DNA of 64,000 nucleotides from Micavibrio sp. UBA6139. GTDB lineage: Bacteria > Pseudomonadota > Alphaproteobacteria > Micavibrionales > Micavibrionaceae. The notes below the pieces were generated by a model. That model was not told the DNA's origin. It did not search any database and saw nothing but the letters and a program-made list of their open reading frames with translations. The stretch lies in assembly GCA_002423285.1 (NCBI GenBank), contig DIVF01000002.1:1-64000 (forward strand), read 5' to 3'. How positions within the stretch are numbered: the first letter of the stretch is position 1; each line of letters opens with the position of its first letter. Positions 40,899 to 50,360 of this stretch are shown here, one piece after another. A program made the translations under genes and the position numbers.

Positions 40899-43800
40899 TT
40901 ATTCTTCTAAGGTCACCAGGCTGGCATTTCCGCCGCTGGCCGTTGTGTTTGTCGTGATGACTTTTTCGGTGGCAAAGCGCGGCAAATAATGTGGCCCGCC
41001 TGCCTTTGGTCCTGTCCCCGACAGACCGGAACCGCCAAAGGGTTGAACACCAACCACCGCCCCGATCATAGTGCGGTTGATATAGGCATTACCAACCCGC
41101 ACCTCCGCCGCGATTTTTTTCATCGTGGCTTCGATGCGGCTATGAACCCCCAATGTCAGGCCGTATCCGGTTGCATTGATATCGGCGATAACGTTATCCA
41201 GCTCCTTCGCCTTGAAGCGGATAATGTGCAAAACCGGGCCGAAGACTTCGCGGGACAATTCCGACAAGGATTGGATTTCATAGGCAGCGGGCGCGAAATA
41301 ATGCCCCTGTGCGCGAATTTCTTCCAATAAAGGTGCCTCAGCAATTTTCTTTCCAAACCCGTCCAGCTTGGCACGGTGACGGATCAAGGTCGCCAGCGCA
41401 TCTTCATCAATGACCGGACCCAGATCACTGGACAGTTCAAACGGGTTGCCAATGCGTAAATTCTGCATCGCCCCTTTCAGCATCTCAATAATCTTATCGG
41501 CGACATCTTCTTGTAAATATAAAACGCGCAAAGCCGAACAACGCTGCCCCGTGGACCCAAACGCGCTGACCAGCACATCATCAACCACCTGTTCAGGCAA
41601 AGCCGATGAATCAACAATCATCACATTCTGACCGCCTGTTTCGGCGATCAACGGCACAATCGGCCCGTCCTTATCGGCTAGGCTGCGGTTGATAATCCGC
41701 GCCACTTCCGTGGACCCCGTAAACGCCACACCGGCCACATCCGGATGCGCCACGATCATGCCGCCTGTAATCCCATCACCGGGAAGCAGGGTGAAAGCAT
41801 CTGGATGCACGCCAGCTTCCAATATCAAACGTGCCATGCGCATCGCGACCAGCGGGGTTTGTTCCGCAGGTTTGGCAATAACCGCATTTCCGGCCATCAA
41901 CGCCGCACTCACCTGACCAATGAAAATGGCCAGTGGAAAGTTCCATGGGCTGATGCACACGAATGTTCCGCGACCGCCGAGGCTGAGCATATTGCGCTCC
42001 CCCGTCGGACCCGGCAAATGGCGGCCTTCACCGCCAAAATCAGACCGGCCCCGCGCCGCGTAGTAACGGCAGAAATCAATCCCTTCACGCACCTCAGCCA
42101 GCGCGTCCTCGACGGTTTTACCCGCTTCACGCACGCAAAGCCCCATCAACTCCGCACGGTTTTCTTCCATCAGATCAGCCAGACGGTCCAGCGCATCGGC
42201 GCGTTTTTTGGCCGGTGTTTTTGACCAGACCGCAAACGCGTCATGCGCCACTTCAAACGCACGCTGCACCAGCTTTTCATCGGCATACCAAACAGTGCCA
42301 ACTTTCACGTTTGTTTGCGCCGGGTTCATGACATTACGCGGCGTCCCTTCACGGTATGATTTACCGCTGATGAATGGCGCAGCTTCTAGAACGCGGCCAT
42401 CGACATTGTCTTTCATCAAGCGCAGCAAAGGTTCGGTGGTCGCGGTATCGGTTAAATCCAGACCAATGGAATTGCGGCGTTGCGGGCCGAACAAATCATT
42501 CGGGCGCGGAATCCGCGCATGACGTTTTTTCGGGCTTGACCGCGCATCAGCCACCGGATCGGCAATGATTTTTGCGACAGGCACTTCCGGGTCCAGCAAT
42601 TGGTGAACGAAATTGCTGTTCGCGCCATTTTCCAGCAAGCGGCGGACGAGATAAGGCAACAAATCCTGATGCGATCCAACGGGTGCATACACACTGATAT
42701 TGCAGCCATCTTCTAAAATCTGGTCATGAAGCCCTTCACCCATACCGTGCAAGCGTTGGAATTCAAAATTATCGCGGCTATTCCCGGCCATTTCCAAAAT
42801 GGCGGCAATGCTGTGCGCATTATGGGTGGCCAGCATCGGATAGAAGGTGGCGCGTTCGACCAATAATTTATGAGCACAGGCCAGATAGGATAAATCCGTA
42901 TTTACTTTGCGCGTATAGACCGGGTAATCGGGCAAGCCCATCACCTGCGCACGTTTCACTTCCGTATCCCAATATGCTCCCTTAACCAGACGCACAGCCA
43001 GACGGCGGCGATTGGATTGCGCCATGGTGAACAGATGATCAATAAGCGGCAAAGTGCGCTTCGAGTAGGCTTGCACCGCCAGACCAAACCCATCCCAATC
43101 ACGAAGATAATCATTGGCCGAAACAGCACCGATAATTTTTAAGGATAATTCCAGACGCTCAACTTCTTCGGCATCGACCGTTAAAGCAATATCATTGCGC
43201 TTGGCCATCTTACACAGATGGGTGAGCTTATCGATCAGGGCAGGGACACATAAATCTTCCTGCGACGCGCGATAGCGCGGGTGCAGGGCGGAGAGCTTCA
43301 CCGAAATACTTGGCATGCGTTTGCCGTGCATGGTTTCGGCAGGTTTTACCTTGGCCCCCAAGGTTTCCAGCGCGTTGACGTATGACTGAAAATAACGCTC
43401 CGCATCTGCATCGGTGCGCGCACCCTCGCCCAGCATGTCATAGGACATGGTGTAGCCGCGCTTTTCATAGGATTTCGCGTTTTTAATCGCATCATCAATG
43501 GTCTGACCAACCACAAACTGGTGGCCCATAATGCGGATCGCCTGCACCATTGCCTGACGGATGACGGGCTCACCCAAACGCGCAATGGCACTGTCCAAAG
43601 TTTTTCGTGTAATCGCCATGCCAAGCCCAGCCGCCTTGACCATCCAGTCCGCAGGCCCACCATCCAGCGTCCATTCCGCCGAACCCACCTTGTCACGGAT
43701 CAACGCCTTTGCCGTGCGTGCATCGGGAATCCGCAGCAAGGCTTCGGCCATGCCCATCAACGCCAGACCTTCTTCAGTGGTCAGGGCATATTGTTTTAAG

Positions 43801-43973
43801 AAGGCTTCCATCTCTCCGGTTTTGCGTTTTGAATCCCGCACGCGGTTGACCATATCGGTGGCCCGTGCATTGACCCGGTCATGGCGACCCTGATCCCACG
43901 GCAAAATCGCCAGCAGCGCATCAACGCGTGCGGCTTCGTCGGTGTACAGGTAATCAGACAAAGGCTGGGCCAT
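40899..43973 (-). CDS. putA: Bifunctional proline dehydrogenase / P5C dehydrogenase
   Basis: Oxidises proline to glutamate through pyrroline-5-carboxylate, using FAD then NAD. The 1024 residues make a type-A PutA without the ribbon-helix-helix repressor domain. The N-terminal arm and PRODH barrel include VKGAYWDTEVKRAQ and YAPVGSHQDLLPYLVRRLLENGAN-like sequence. The P5CDH half has the Glu in IAETGGQNVMIVDS and the catalytic Cys in GSTGQRCSALRVL. It is followed by the cNMP-EAL gene. Confidence 0.96.
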   Translation of the reverse strand: MAQPLSDYLYTDEAARVDALLAILPWDQGRHDRVNARATDMVNRVRDSKRKTGEMEAFLKQYALTTEEGLALMGMAEALLRIPDARTAKALIRDKVGSAEWTLDGGPADWMVKAAGLGMAITRKTLDSAIARLGEPVIRQAMVQAIRIMGHQFVVGQTIDDAIKNAKSYEKRGYTMSYDMLGEGARTDADAERYFQSYVNALETLGAKVKPAETMHGKRMPSISVKLSALHPRYRASQEDLCVPALIDKLTHLCKMAKRNDIALTVDAEEVERLELSLKIIGAVSANDYLRDWDGFGLAVQAYSKRTLPLIDHLFTMAQSNRRRLAVRLVKGAYWDTEVKRAQVMGLPDYPVYTRKVNTDLSYLACAHKLLVERATFYPMLATHNAHSIAAILEMAGNSRDNFEFQRLHGMGEGLHDQILEDGCNISVYAPVGSHQDLLPYLVRRLLENGANSNFVHQLLDPEVPVAKIIADPVADARSSPKKRHARIPRPNDLFGPQRRNSIGLDLTDTATTEPLLRLMKDNVDGRVLEAAPFISGKSYREGTPRNVMNPAQTNVKVGTVWYADEKLVQRAFEVAHDAFAVWSKTPAKKRADALDRLADLMEENRAELMGLCVREAGKTVEDALAEVREGIDFCRYYAARGRSDFGGEGRHLPGPTGERNMLSLGGRGTFVCISPWNFPLAIFIGQVSAALMAGNAVIAKPAEQTPLVAMRMARLILEAGVHPDAFTLLPGDGITGGMIVAHPDVAGVAFTGSTEVARIINRSLADKDGPIVPLIAETGGQNVMIVDSSALPEQVVDDVLVSAFGSTGQRCSALRVLYLQEDVADKIIEMLKGAMQNLRIGNPFELSSDLGPVIDEDALATLIRHRAKLDGFGKKIAEAPLLEEIRAQGHYFAPAAYEIQSLSELSREVFGPVLHIIRFKAKELDNVIADINATGYGLTLGVHSRIEATMKKIAAEVRVGNAYINRTMIGAVVGVQPFGGSGLSGTGPKAGGPHYLPRFATEKVITTNTTASGGNASLVTLEE

Positions 43974-44068
43974 GATTATTTTGCATCCTTAAACAGCAAT
44001 GGGAGCATGAGTCTAACGTATTTAACCTCTCTGGCAACTTTTTCTGGATAGTCCTCATCAACGCCTCA

Positions 44069-44160
44069 TTGTCATCCCCGGCTTGACCGGGGATCCAGGG
44101 GGAACACACTCCTTTTTTGGTTTTTAGCCCTGGATCCCCGCCTGCGCGGGGATGACAATG
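44069..44160. repeat. Inverted pair of GTCATCCCCGGC-type repeats
   Basis: ttgtcatccccggcttgacc... (44069-44100) faces ccctggatccccgcctgcgc... (44128-44160), with the T-rich centre aacacactccttttttggttttta. The arms are near-perfect reverse complements and each contains its own small palindrome, so the whole can form a large hairpin. It is a two-copy version of the unit at 29164. Confidence 0.8.
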
Positions 44161-44240
44161 TGAGGGGGGTGTAACCTCTCTGGAAAGACCGGGGTATTTC
44201 TGCGATGGTGTTTTTGAAATAACCACACATATCGCACATT

Positions 44241-45578
44241 ATGACAACAGAAACACCAACACCACGCAGCAACATCCCCGAACTGAGCGTTTCGGAACTT
44301 TCCAATGCCATGAAACGGACATTGGAGGATAGTTTTGGCCGTGTGCGGGTGCGCGGCGAACTGGCAGGTTTGAAAATTGCCGCATCGGGTCACCTCTATG
44401 CCGATCTGAAAGACGCCGATTCCAATTTGAATGTCATTTGCTGGCGCGGCACCGTGTCCAAATTAAAAATCCGTCCCGAAGACGGCATGGATGTCGTTTG
44501 CACTGGCAAGATCACCACCTATCCGAAATCATCCCGCTACCAGATGATTATCGACACGATGGAGCTGGCCGGTCAGGGTGCGCTTCTCAAAATGCTGGAA
44601 GACCGCAAAATCAGATTGGCCGCCGAAGGCCTGTTTGATGAGAACCGCAAAAAACCCATTCCCTTCCTGCCGCAGATCATTGGTGTGGTGACATCGCCCA
44701 CCGGGGCCGTCATCCGCGATATTTTACACCGCCTGCAAGACCGCTTCCCGCGCCATGTCATTGTCTGGCCGGTGAACGTGCAAGGCGAAGGAGCGGCGGA
44801 TCAAATAACAGCCGCCATTAAAGGTTTTTCCGCCATGACCCATAACCGCCCCGATGTGATTATCGTCGCGCGTGGTGGTGGATCATTGGAAGATTTGATG
44901 GCGTTTAACGAAGAAAGCGTCGTCCGCGCGGTAGCGGAATGCCCAATCCCGGTCATCTCTGCCGTGGGGCATGAAACCGATACGACCCTGATTGATTACG
45001 CCGCAGATTTACGCGCCCCCACACCAACAGCAGCGGCTGAGATGGCTGTCCCAGTCCGCCGTGATTTAATGGCCCAGTTGATGGATGATGCGCGGCGTCT
45101 TTATACCACCACGCAGCGCAGCTTGACGCTTCACAAACAACGCCTTGATACCTATCAGGCCCGCCTTGGCGACCCGCGCCGCATTTTGGAGCTGAAAACC
45201 CAAAACCTCGATCACCTGACCCACCGCCTGTCAGGGAGTTTTGAAAAGGGTGTCACCCGCCGCACCGCGCGTATCGCCGAACTGTCCGCCATGCTGCGCC
45301 ACCCGCGCCAGATCATGCAAGAAGCCAAACGGACCCTGACCATCTGGGATAACCGCCTGACCGACATCAAGCCGCGCCTGTTACAGCAACCCGAACAAAA
45401 ACTGACCCGCGCCGCCGCCCTGCTGGAAGCCCTGTCCTTCCACAAGGTTTTAGAACGCGGTTTTGCGGTCATTCGGGATGAGACCGGTACCCCGCTGACC
45501 AGTGCCGCCAGCACGAAAAACAATCAAGACATCGTCATTCAGTTCCATGATGGCCAGAAGAAAGCGCAAGTGAAGTGA
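44241..45578 (+). CDS. xseA: Exodeoxyribonuclease VII large subunit
   Basis: With XseB (not in the window) it degrades single-stranded DNA. The 445 residues begin with an OB-fold (LSVSELSNAMKRTLEDSFGRVRVRGEL). The catalytic core follows: IGVVTSPTGAVIRDILHRL, DVIIVARGGGSLEDLMAFN and PVISAVGHETDTTLIDYAAD. Then come a coiled-coil arm and the short C-terminal segment ALSFHKVLERGFAVIRD. The start is well supported. Confidence 0.96.
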   Translation: MTTETPTPRSNIPELSVSELSNAMKRTLEDSFGRVRVRGELAGLKIAASGHLYADLKDADSNLNVICWRGTVSKLKIRPEDGMDVVCTGKITTYPKSSRYQMIIDTMELAGQGALLKMLEDRKIRLAAEGLFDENRKKPIPFLPQIIGVVTSPTGAVIRDILHRLQDRFPRHVIVWPVNVQGEGAADQITAAIKGFSAMTHNRPDVIIVARGGGSLEDLMAFNEESVVRAVAECPIPVISAVGHETDTTLIDYAADLRAPTPTAAAEMAVPVRRDLMAQLMDDARRLYTTTQRSLTLHKQRLDTYQARLGDPRRILELKTQNLDHLTHRLSGSFEKGVTRRTARIAELSAMLRHPRQIMQEAKRTLTIWDNRLTDIKPRLLQQPEQKLTRAAALLEALSFHKVLERGFAVIRDETGTPLTSAASTKNNQDIVIQFHDGQKKAQVK

Positions 45579-45582
45579 TGGG

Positions 45583-45602
45583 TCAGGGGGCATCCCCCCT
45601 GA
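45583..45602. repeat. GGGGG/CCCCC palindrome, dispersed family (copy 5)
   Basis: tcaggggg, loop of 4, ccccctga, followed by agccccattctttttt. It lies 5 bases after the xseA stop and, with the T run, resembles a terminator. Confidence 0.7.
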
Positions 45603-45686
45603 AGCCCCATTCTTTTTTCCCCTTTCGCCTTGAACACAAATAGAAATTCAGGTTATTTTGACCTGATAAGGGGTATACTGAACATT

Positions 45687-46193
45687 ATGAAGATGACGTT
45701 CCGCGAAGTGATGGACAGCTTGGGCATTCCCCATGAACTGACCCCCTATGAAACCTACCCGTTCAATGTCTATGACGGGGAAAAGGGCCTGACCTGTAGC
45801 GCCGAGGTGCGCATGGGCATGGAAGACAACGAAATCGAAGCCGAAATTCAATTGATGTTCGACACCCCGCCAGCCGGGGGCGCATCGATGCAGCAAATCA
45901 TCTGGTTCAAAATCACCCCGCAGACAGGCCGTATTGACTGGTCCACCCGCGAAGCGCGTTTAAAGAACGAAACCATCGATAAAGAACTCTATAACTGGGA
46001 AGAAAAATGCTGCAATTTCTTCGGTGCGGTTACCCGGTTTTTGAAACTGGATCAGGTGCCCGATATTGACGAGCTGATCGAGGAAGAATTCAACTCCCGC
46101 GAACGCTTCTATGACCAATATGGCGGCGGCGGCGGCAAATCCCCGAAAATCAAACCAGCCCAATTGCTGAACATTAAAAAGGGTGGGTTCTAA
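45687..46193 (+). CDS. Conserved-looking hypothetical protein (168 aa)
   Basis: Unrecognised. An acidic soluble protein with balanced composition and good coding character. Notable segments are FREVMDSLGIPHELTPYET, GLTCSAEVRMGMEDNEIEA, EKCCNFFGAV, DIDELIEEEFNSRERF and a five-Gly run before a basic end (KSPKIKPAQLL). The ATG at 45687 was chosen over in-frame upstream starts that lie in non-coding sequence. It has no membrane segment and its neighbours give no clue. Confidence 0.65.
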   Translation: MKMTFREVMDSLGIPHELTPYETYPFNVYDGEKGLTCSAEVRMGMEDNEIEAEIQLMFDTPPAGGASMQQIIWFKITPQTGRIDWSTREARLKNETIDKELYNWEEKCCNFFGAVTRFLKLDQVPDIDELIEEEFNSRERFYDQYGGGGGKSPKIKPAQLLNIKKGGF

Positions 46194-46199
46194 CGCGCC

Positions 46200-47570
46200 C
46201 TAACCCGGCCCGCGCGATACAGTACCGGATGAAATATGCGGTCCGGCGACAATTTGTTTTTCGGTCCGGTCGCCCAGATCCATCAGGTCATTGCGCATCG
46301 TTTGCAGTTCTTTGATAAATGCATCAATAGCGGGTGGTTTTTTTGCCATGCCGTTGACGGATGCCGTTTCAATCATAAAACTTTTGATCTTCCACAAAGT
46401 CTCTGGCGTGCCGCCCAGTTCCTGAAATCCGCTTTCAAAGGATGGTGCCGCGTCTTGCAATGCGACGCAGGCCTGACGATGAGGGGCTTCATCTTGATAG
46501 CCATAGTCCGCATTATAGCGCTGGGCGCTGATTTCAAAAAACAGAACCATTGCCGCGACATTGGCAAGCAGCCCCTGCTTATACGCATCATCCATATCCA
46601 GTTTTGGAACAATGTCGCGAATATCCCCAGCAATACGGCTCATTGCGGCAGGAAAATTTTCTTCAGGGCCATGCGACAGAACCGTGCGGAGTTTTTGAAC
46701 GGCACCCATATTGTAATGCGATTCATCGTCATCATAGTCGTAGTATTCGCATCCAAAATTCTTAAGTGCGATGTCATCCAAAGACCGGCGGTGCAATATC
46801 ATCATATTGGGGGTGGAACGCAAATACACAGGCGTAAAAAACCCGTAATCAATCAGCATCGCAAGCTGCTCTACACGGATGATGACATCCTTCAGATGAG
46901 ACACATTCAACCTGTTCTTGATGGCACGGTCGAAATTATCGCTGCTGTCTTTTAAGGGGTTAATCAGAGCATCAATGAAATTATTGCCCCCCTGCAGGAA
47001 ATAAGCAGAATTTTGTGCCTGTACGGCGCGCACACGGTCCAGCGCAGCCTTGGTAAAGATACCATCACCAACCACCTCGCCGTTCACGGTCGGGTAGGGC
47101 GTGCCGGATGTATCAAAGACGATCCCCTCGCGTTCCGCAAAAGGGGTGTAATGCATTTGTCCGCTTTTTATCACCGCGTCGTCCAGATCGACGGGCACGA
47201 CGTGCAGGGCCAATTGCCCCTGCTCATAAGCAGCCAAAATCTTGATGGCTTCAAAAAAACTTAAACCCGTTTGTTGCGTGGTGGTTTTGTGAACCGGCTC
47301 GCCAACGGGGACGGCGCGGCCAGAGACATTGGGCATTTCAGTGACCTTACGAATGCTCCATGTCCCATCTTCGCCCTGATGCCCGGCATACCATTCGATA
47401 TGATCTTGAACGGTTAAGAAAGCATGGCTGGTACAAGACGTGCCGAACTTGGCGGTTTGTGGCTCCACAGACACGTTGGAAGCAGCAACCGGACCAGCAC
47501 CGCTTCCCGGAGGCAAGAGCGCGGGGGCGGTTGCCGAACGGCCAAAAATCCCTTTTAGAAGTCTTTTCAT
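46200..47570 (-). CDS. Hypothetical protein (456 aa)
   Basis: Unrecognised. The N-terminus is basic and Ala/Pro-rich (KRLLKGIFGRSATAPALLPP), similar in style to the product at 47697 (LLQRLKTLFSQTQDTPIAAP). No membrane segment or known motif is seen. A run of Asp/Tyr (CEYYDYDDDESHYN) lies near the centre, with helical, charged sequence elsewhere. It faces the 45687 gene convergently (6-base gap) and is divergent from the frameshifted gene at 47697. It could be a secreted effector or a lineage-specific protein; nothing proves either. Confidence 0.6.
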   Translation of the reverse strand: MKRLLKGIFGRSATAPALLPPGSGAGPVAASNVSVEPQTAKFGTSCTSHAFLTVQDHIEWYAGHQGEDGTWSIRKVTEMPNVSGRAVPVGEPVHKTTTQQTGLSFFEAIKILAAYEQGQLALHVVPVDLDDAVIKSGQMHYTPFAEREGIVFDTSGTPYPTVNGEVVGDGIFTKAALDRVRAVQAQNSAYFLQGGNNFIDALINPLKDSSDNFDRAIKNRLNVSHLKDVIIRVEQLAMLIDYGFFTPVYLRSTPNMMILHRRSLDDIALKNFGCEYYDYDDDESHYNMGAVQKLRTVLSHGPEENFPAAMSRIAGDIRDIVPKLDMDDAYKQGLLANVAAMVLFFEISAQRYNADYGYQDEAPHRQACVALQDAAPSFESGFQELGGTPETLWKIKSFMIETASVNGMAKKPPAIDAFIKELQTMRNDLMDLGDRTEKQIVAGPHISSGTVSRGPG

Positions 47571-47696
47571 AGCATTAGCCCCAACCCAGCCTTTTCCATG
47601 GTATGGATTACCATAATGTTCGCCCTGGAGGCAAACTTTGTCTTTGGTGACCCCTTTGTATTTACATAATTATTGACAAGTGGGGGGAGTTCGTTT

Positions 47697-48384
47697 ATGT
47701 TCCCTGACATTAACTTGGATAATATAGCGAGGCCCCAAATGGCAAACTCCCTGCTCCAACGCTTAAAAACACTCTTTTCCCAGACTCAAGACACGCCTAT
47801 TGCCGCCCCCACCTATGAAAAATTGGGAATACTCACGCCCATGGCCTTTTTTGGCTTTGCTGGCAAGACCGTCTCCGCCGAGGAAAACGCCAAAATCACC
47901 GGCCTAAAACAAACGGGCGTATTGGTGGGCCTGTTACATGAAAATGAAGAGCGGAGTCTTGTTTTCGTACCTGATCGTCTTACCGATGGCAGCAGGAATA
48001 ACGCGTTCACCACATTGATGTCACACGCCTATTCTTGGTCGACGGGGCCAAGACCCGACAAGATTGATGCCTCCTTTACAGGCAACAACCCGGCCCAAAA
48101 ACTGCTGACGGACATCGAAGGTGCAACAACATTTTTTGTTGCAGATAAAGGGGTTAGCGTAAAAAACCCGACCCCACAGCAAGTCCATCAATACCCTCCA
48201 AGACACGGCTGTTAACGTACTCCGTGAAGCTGACGCAATAAAGATTGCGATCTTTGAAAGAGTTAAGGCCTGGATTTTTTATCAGACCCCGGCTTTTCGC
48301 TACGCCCTTACCCGGAATCGTGGTAATCTCCCTCTCGTGTGTACACACAGACTATATAAGTGTGAAAAAAACCAAACCAAATAG
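47697..48384 (+). pseudogene. Hypothetical gene, apparently frameshifted near 48161-48166
   Basis: From ATG 47697 (gggggag upstream) an open frame of 172 codons ends at 48215 with a dubious tail (VHQYPPRHGC). Another frame is open from 48163 to a stop at 48382-48384 and reads as plausible protein: SINTLQDTAVNVLREADAI, then FERVKAWIFYQTPAFRYAL. Removing one base from the six-A run at 48161-48166 joins the two into a product of about 228 residues. Either this is a recent pseudogene or phase-variable gene, or the read has a homopolymer error. The N-terminus (LLQRLKTLFSQTQDTPIAAP) precedes sequence of unknown function (SLVFVPDRLTDGSRN). Confidence 0.5.
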
Positions 48385-48397
48385 AGGAGAACGTAAA

Positions 48398-48499
48398 ATG
48401 AGCACAACAAACGAGTTCAACAAGCCGAAAGCCGTAGAAGTCGTGACCGAAACCGTAAAGGTTGAGACACCAAAGGCTGCCCCGGCACCAAAACTCTAA
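48398..48499 (+). CDS. Very small protein (33 aa) with a strong ribosome-binding site
   Basis: Begins at ATG 48398 after an excellent Shine-Dalgarno (agaggaga) and ends 27 bases before a strong terminator. The product, starting MSTTNEFNKPKAVEVVTE and ending PKAAPAPKL, is hydrophilic with a Val/Glu/Thr/Lys-rich middle and an Ala/Pro end; no function is suggested. It starts 13 bases after the stop of the frame that follows the 47697 gene, so they may share a transcript. Confidence 0.55.
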   Translation: MSTTNEFNKPKAVEVVTETVKVETPKAAPAPKL

Positions 48500-48526
48500 T
48501 CAATTAAAAAGCTCTCGCGAGATTTG

Positions 48527-48557
48527 AACGGCTCCTGTGACGACAGGAGCCGTTTTT
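48527..48557 (+). terminator. Strong rho-independent terminator
   Basis: A 12-bp perfect stem, aacggctcctgt (48527-48538) with acaggagccgtt (48543-48554), and a T5 run. It isolates the small genes upstream from ettA. Confidence 0.9.
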
Positions 48558-48637
48558 CGTAGAATTTCTTGGATTCCAAATGCTTTCTGCTATGGTGTGG
48601 CCGCATTTTAAACTGACCGCGAAAAGGACCACACGCG

Positions 48638-50311
48638 ATGGCTTCGTACCAATACATCTATAATATGTCGAACGTGATTAAGGTCTGGCCAAGCGGCAAG
48701 AAGGTTCTGGACGGCGTCACGCTGCACTTCCTGCCTGGTGCCAAGATCGGCGTTTTGGGCGCGAACGGTTCGGGTAAATCGACCCTGCTGAAAATCATGG
48801 CCGGTGTGGACAAGGAATTTGGCGGCGAAGCCTTTGCCGCAGACGGTGTCAAAATTGGCTATTTGCAACAGGAACCGCAACTGGACCCGAACAAGACCGT
48901 CTTTGAAAACGTGGTCGAAGGCATGAGCGAAACCAAAGCCATGGTTGACCGCTTTAACGCCATTGGTCTGGAAATGGCCGAACCCGATGCCGATTACGAC
49001 GCCCTGATGACCGAGATGGGTGAGCTACAAGAAAAAATCGACGCCGTTGATGGTTGGGAAATGGACCGCACGGCGGAACTGGCGATGGACGCACTGCGTT
49101 GCCCGCCAAAAGATTCTTCCGTGGTCAATTTGTCGGGTGGTGAGAAGCGCCGTGTTGCGCTGTGCCGTTTGCTGCTGGAAAAACCAGATATGCTTTTGCT
49201 CGATGAACCAACCAACCACTTGGATACGGAATCGGTTGCCTGGCTGCAACGCTTCTTGAAGGATTATGCGGGGACCGTTGTCATGGTCACCCACGATCGT
49301 TACTTCCTGGATAACGTCACCGGTTGGATTTTGGAACTGTATTACGGTGCCGGCATCCCTTATGAGGGCAACTACTCAGCCTATCTTGATGCGAAATCCA
49401 AACGGATGAAGCAGGAACAAAAAGACGAAGACAACCGTCAGAAAACACTGGAACGCGAATTGGAATGGATGCGCCAGACACCAGAGGGTCGCCGCAAGAA
49501 ATCCAAAGCCCGTATTGCATCCTATAATGATTTGTTGATGGAGGCCGAAACACGCAGCGTCCGCACCACACAAATCGTTATCCCGACCCCGCCCCGTTTG
49601 GGAACATTGGTGGTTGAGGCCGAAGGCATCAGCAAATCATTTGGTGATCGTCTGTTGATTGAAAACCTGTCCTTCAAATTGCCACCGGGCGGTATTGTTG
49701 GTGTGATCGGTCCGAACGGTGCCGGTAAGACAACAACATTTAAAATGATTACCGAACAGGAAAAACCAGATTCCGGTACGTTCCGCGTTGGTGAAACGGT
49801 CAAGCTTGGTTACATCGACCAAAGCCGTGACTCATTGAACCCCGATAAAACCGTATTCGAAGAAATTTCTGACGGGTTGGATATTTTGAAACTCGGCAAG
49901 ATTGAAATGGCATCGCGCGCTTATGTCGGTGCGTTCAACTTCCGTGGTCCGGATCAGCAGAAAAAAGTCGGTCAGTTATCAGGCGGTGAGCGCAACCGCG
50001 TTCACTTGGCCAAGATGCTGAAACAGGGGGCCAACGTCCTGCTCCTCGATGAACCGACCAACGATCTGGACACGGAAACATTATCGGCATTGGAAGAAGC
50101 ACTGGAAACCTTCCCAGGGTGCGCGGTTGTCATCTCGCACGATCGTTCCTTCCTCGACCGTCTGGCGACACATATTCTGGCGTTTGAAGGCAATTCCCAA
50201 GTTGTCTGGTTTGAAGGCAATTATGAAGAATATGAACGCGACCTGCATCGTCGTATGGGGTCCAGCGCCGACCAGCCGACCCGAATCAAGTATAAGCCGA
50301 TCGGGGTCTAG
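48638..50311 (+). CDS. ettA: Energy-dependent translational throttle protein EttA (ABC-F)
   Basis: Soluble ABC-F ATPase that binds the ribosomal E site and gates elongation according to ATP/ADP ratio. The 557 residues have two ABC domains: Walker A GANGSGKS (41-48) and GPNGAGKT, signatures LSGGEKRR and LSGGERNR, and Walker B LLLDEPTNHLD and LLLDEPTNDLD. The interdomain linker is basic (EGRRKKSKARIASYNDL). There are no membrane segments. It has its own context, with a terminator before it. Confidence 0.96.
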   Translation: MASYQYIYNMSNVIKVWPSGKKVLDGVTLHFLPGAKIGVLGANGSGKSTLLKIMAGVDKEFGGEAFAADGVKIGYLQQEPQLDPNKTVFENVVEGMSETKAMVDRFNAIGLEMAEPDADYDALMTEMGELQEKIDAVDGWEMDRTAELAMDALRCPPKDSSVVNLSGGEKRRVALCRLLLEKPDMLLLDEPTNHLDTESVAWLQRFLKDYAGTVVMVTHDRYFLDNVTGWILELYYGAGIPYEGNYSAYLDAKSKRMKQEQKDEDNRQKTLERELEWMRQTPEGRRKKSKARIASYNDLLMEAETRSVRTTQIVIPTPPRLGTLVVEAEGISKSFGDRLLIENLSFKLPPGGIVGVIGPNGAGKTTTFKMITEQEKPDSGTFRVGETVKLGYIDQSRDSLNPDKTVFEEISDGLDILKLGKIEMASRAYVGAFNFRGPDQQKKVGQLSGGERNRVHLAKMLKQGANVLLLDEPTNDLDTETLSALEEALETFPGCAVVISHDRSFLDRLATHILAFEGNSQVVWFEGNYEEYERDLHRRMGSSADQPTRIKYKPIGV

Positions 50312-50360
50312 TCTCCGGTGACTGCCTTAATAATATGAAAATACCTTGACTCGTGGGTCA

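Noticed and set aside
48337..48348. Perfect 12-base palindrome gtgtgtacacac as a possible operator
   Set aside because: It lies inside the apparent 3' coding part of the frameshifted gene, and a short palindrome alone is weak evidence.
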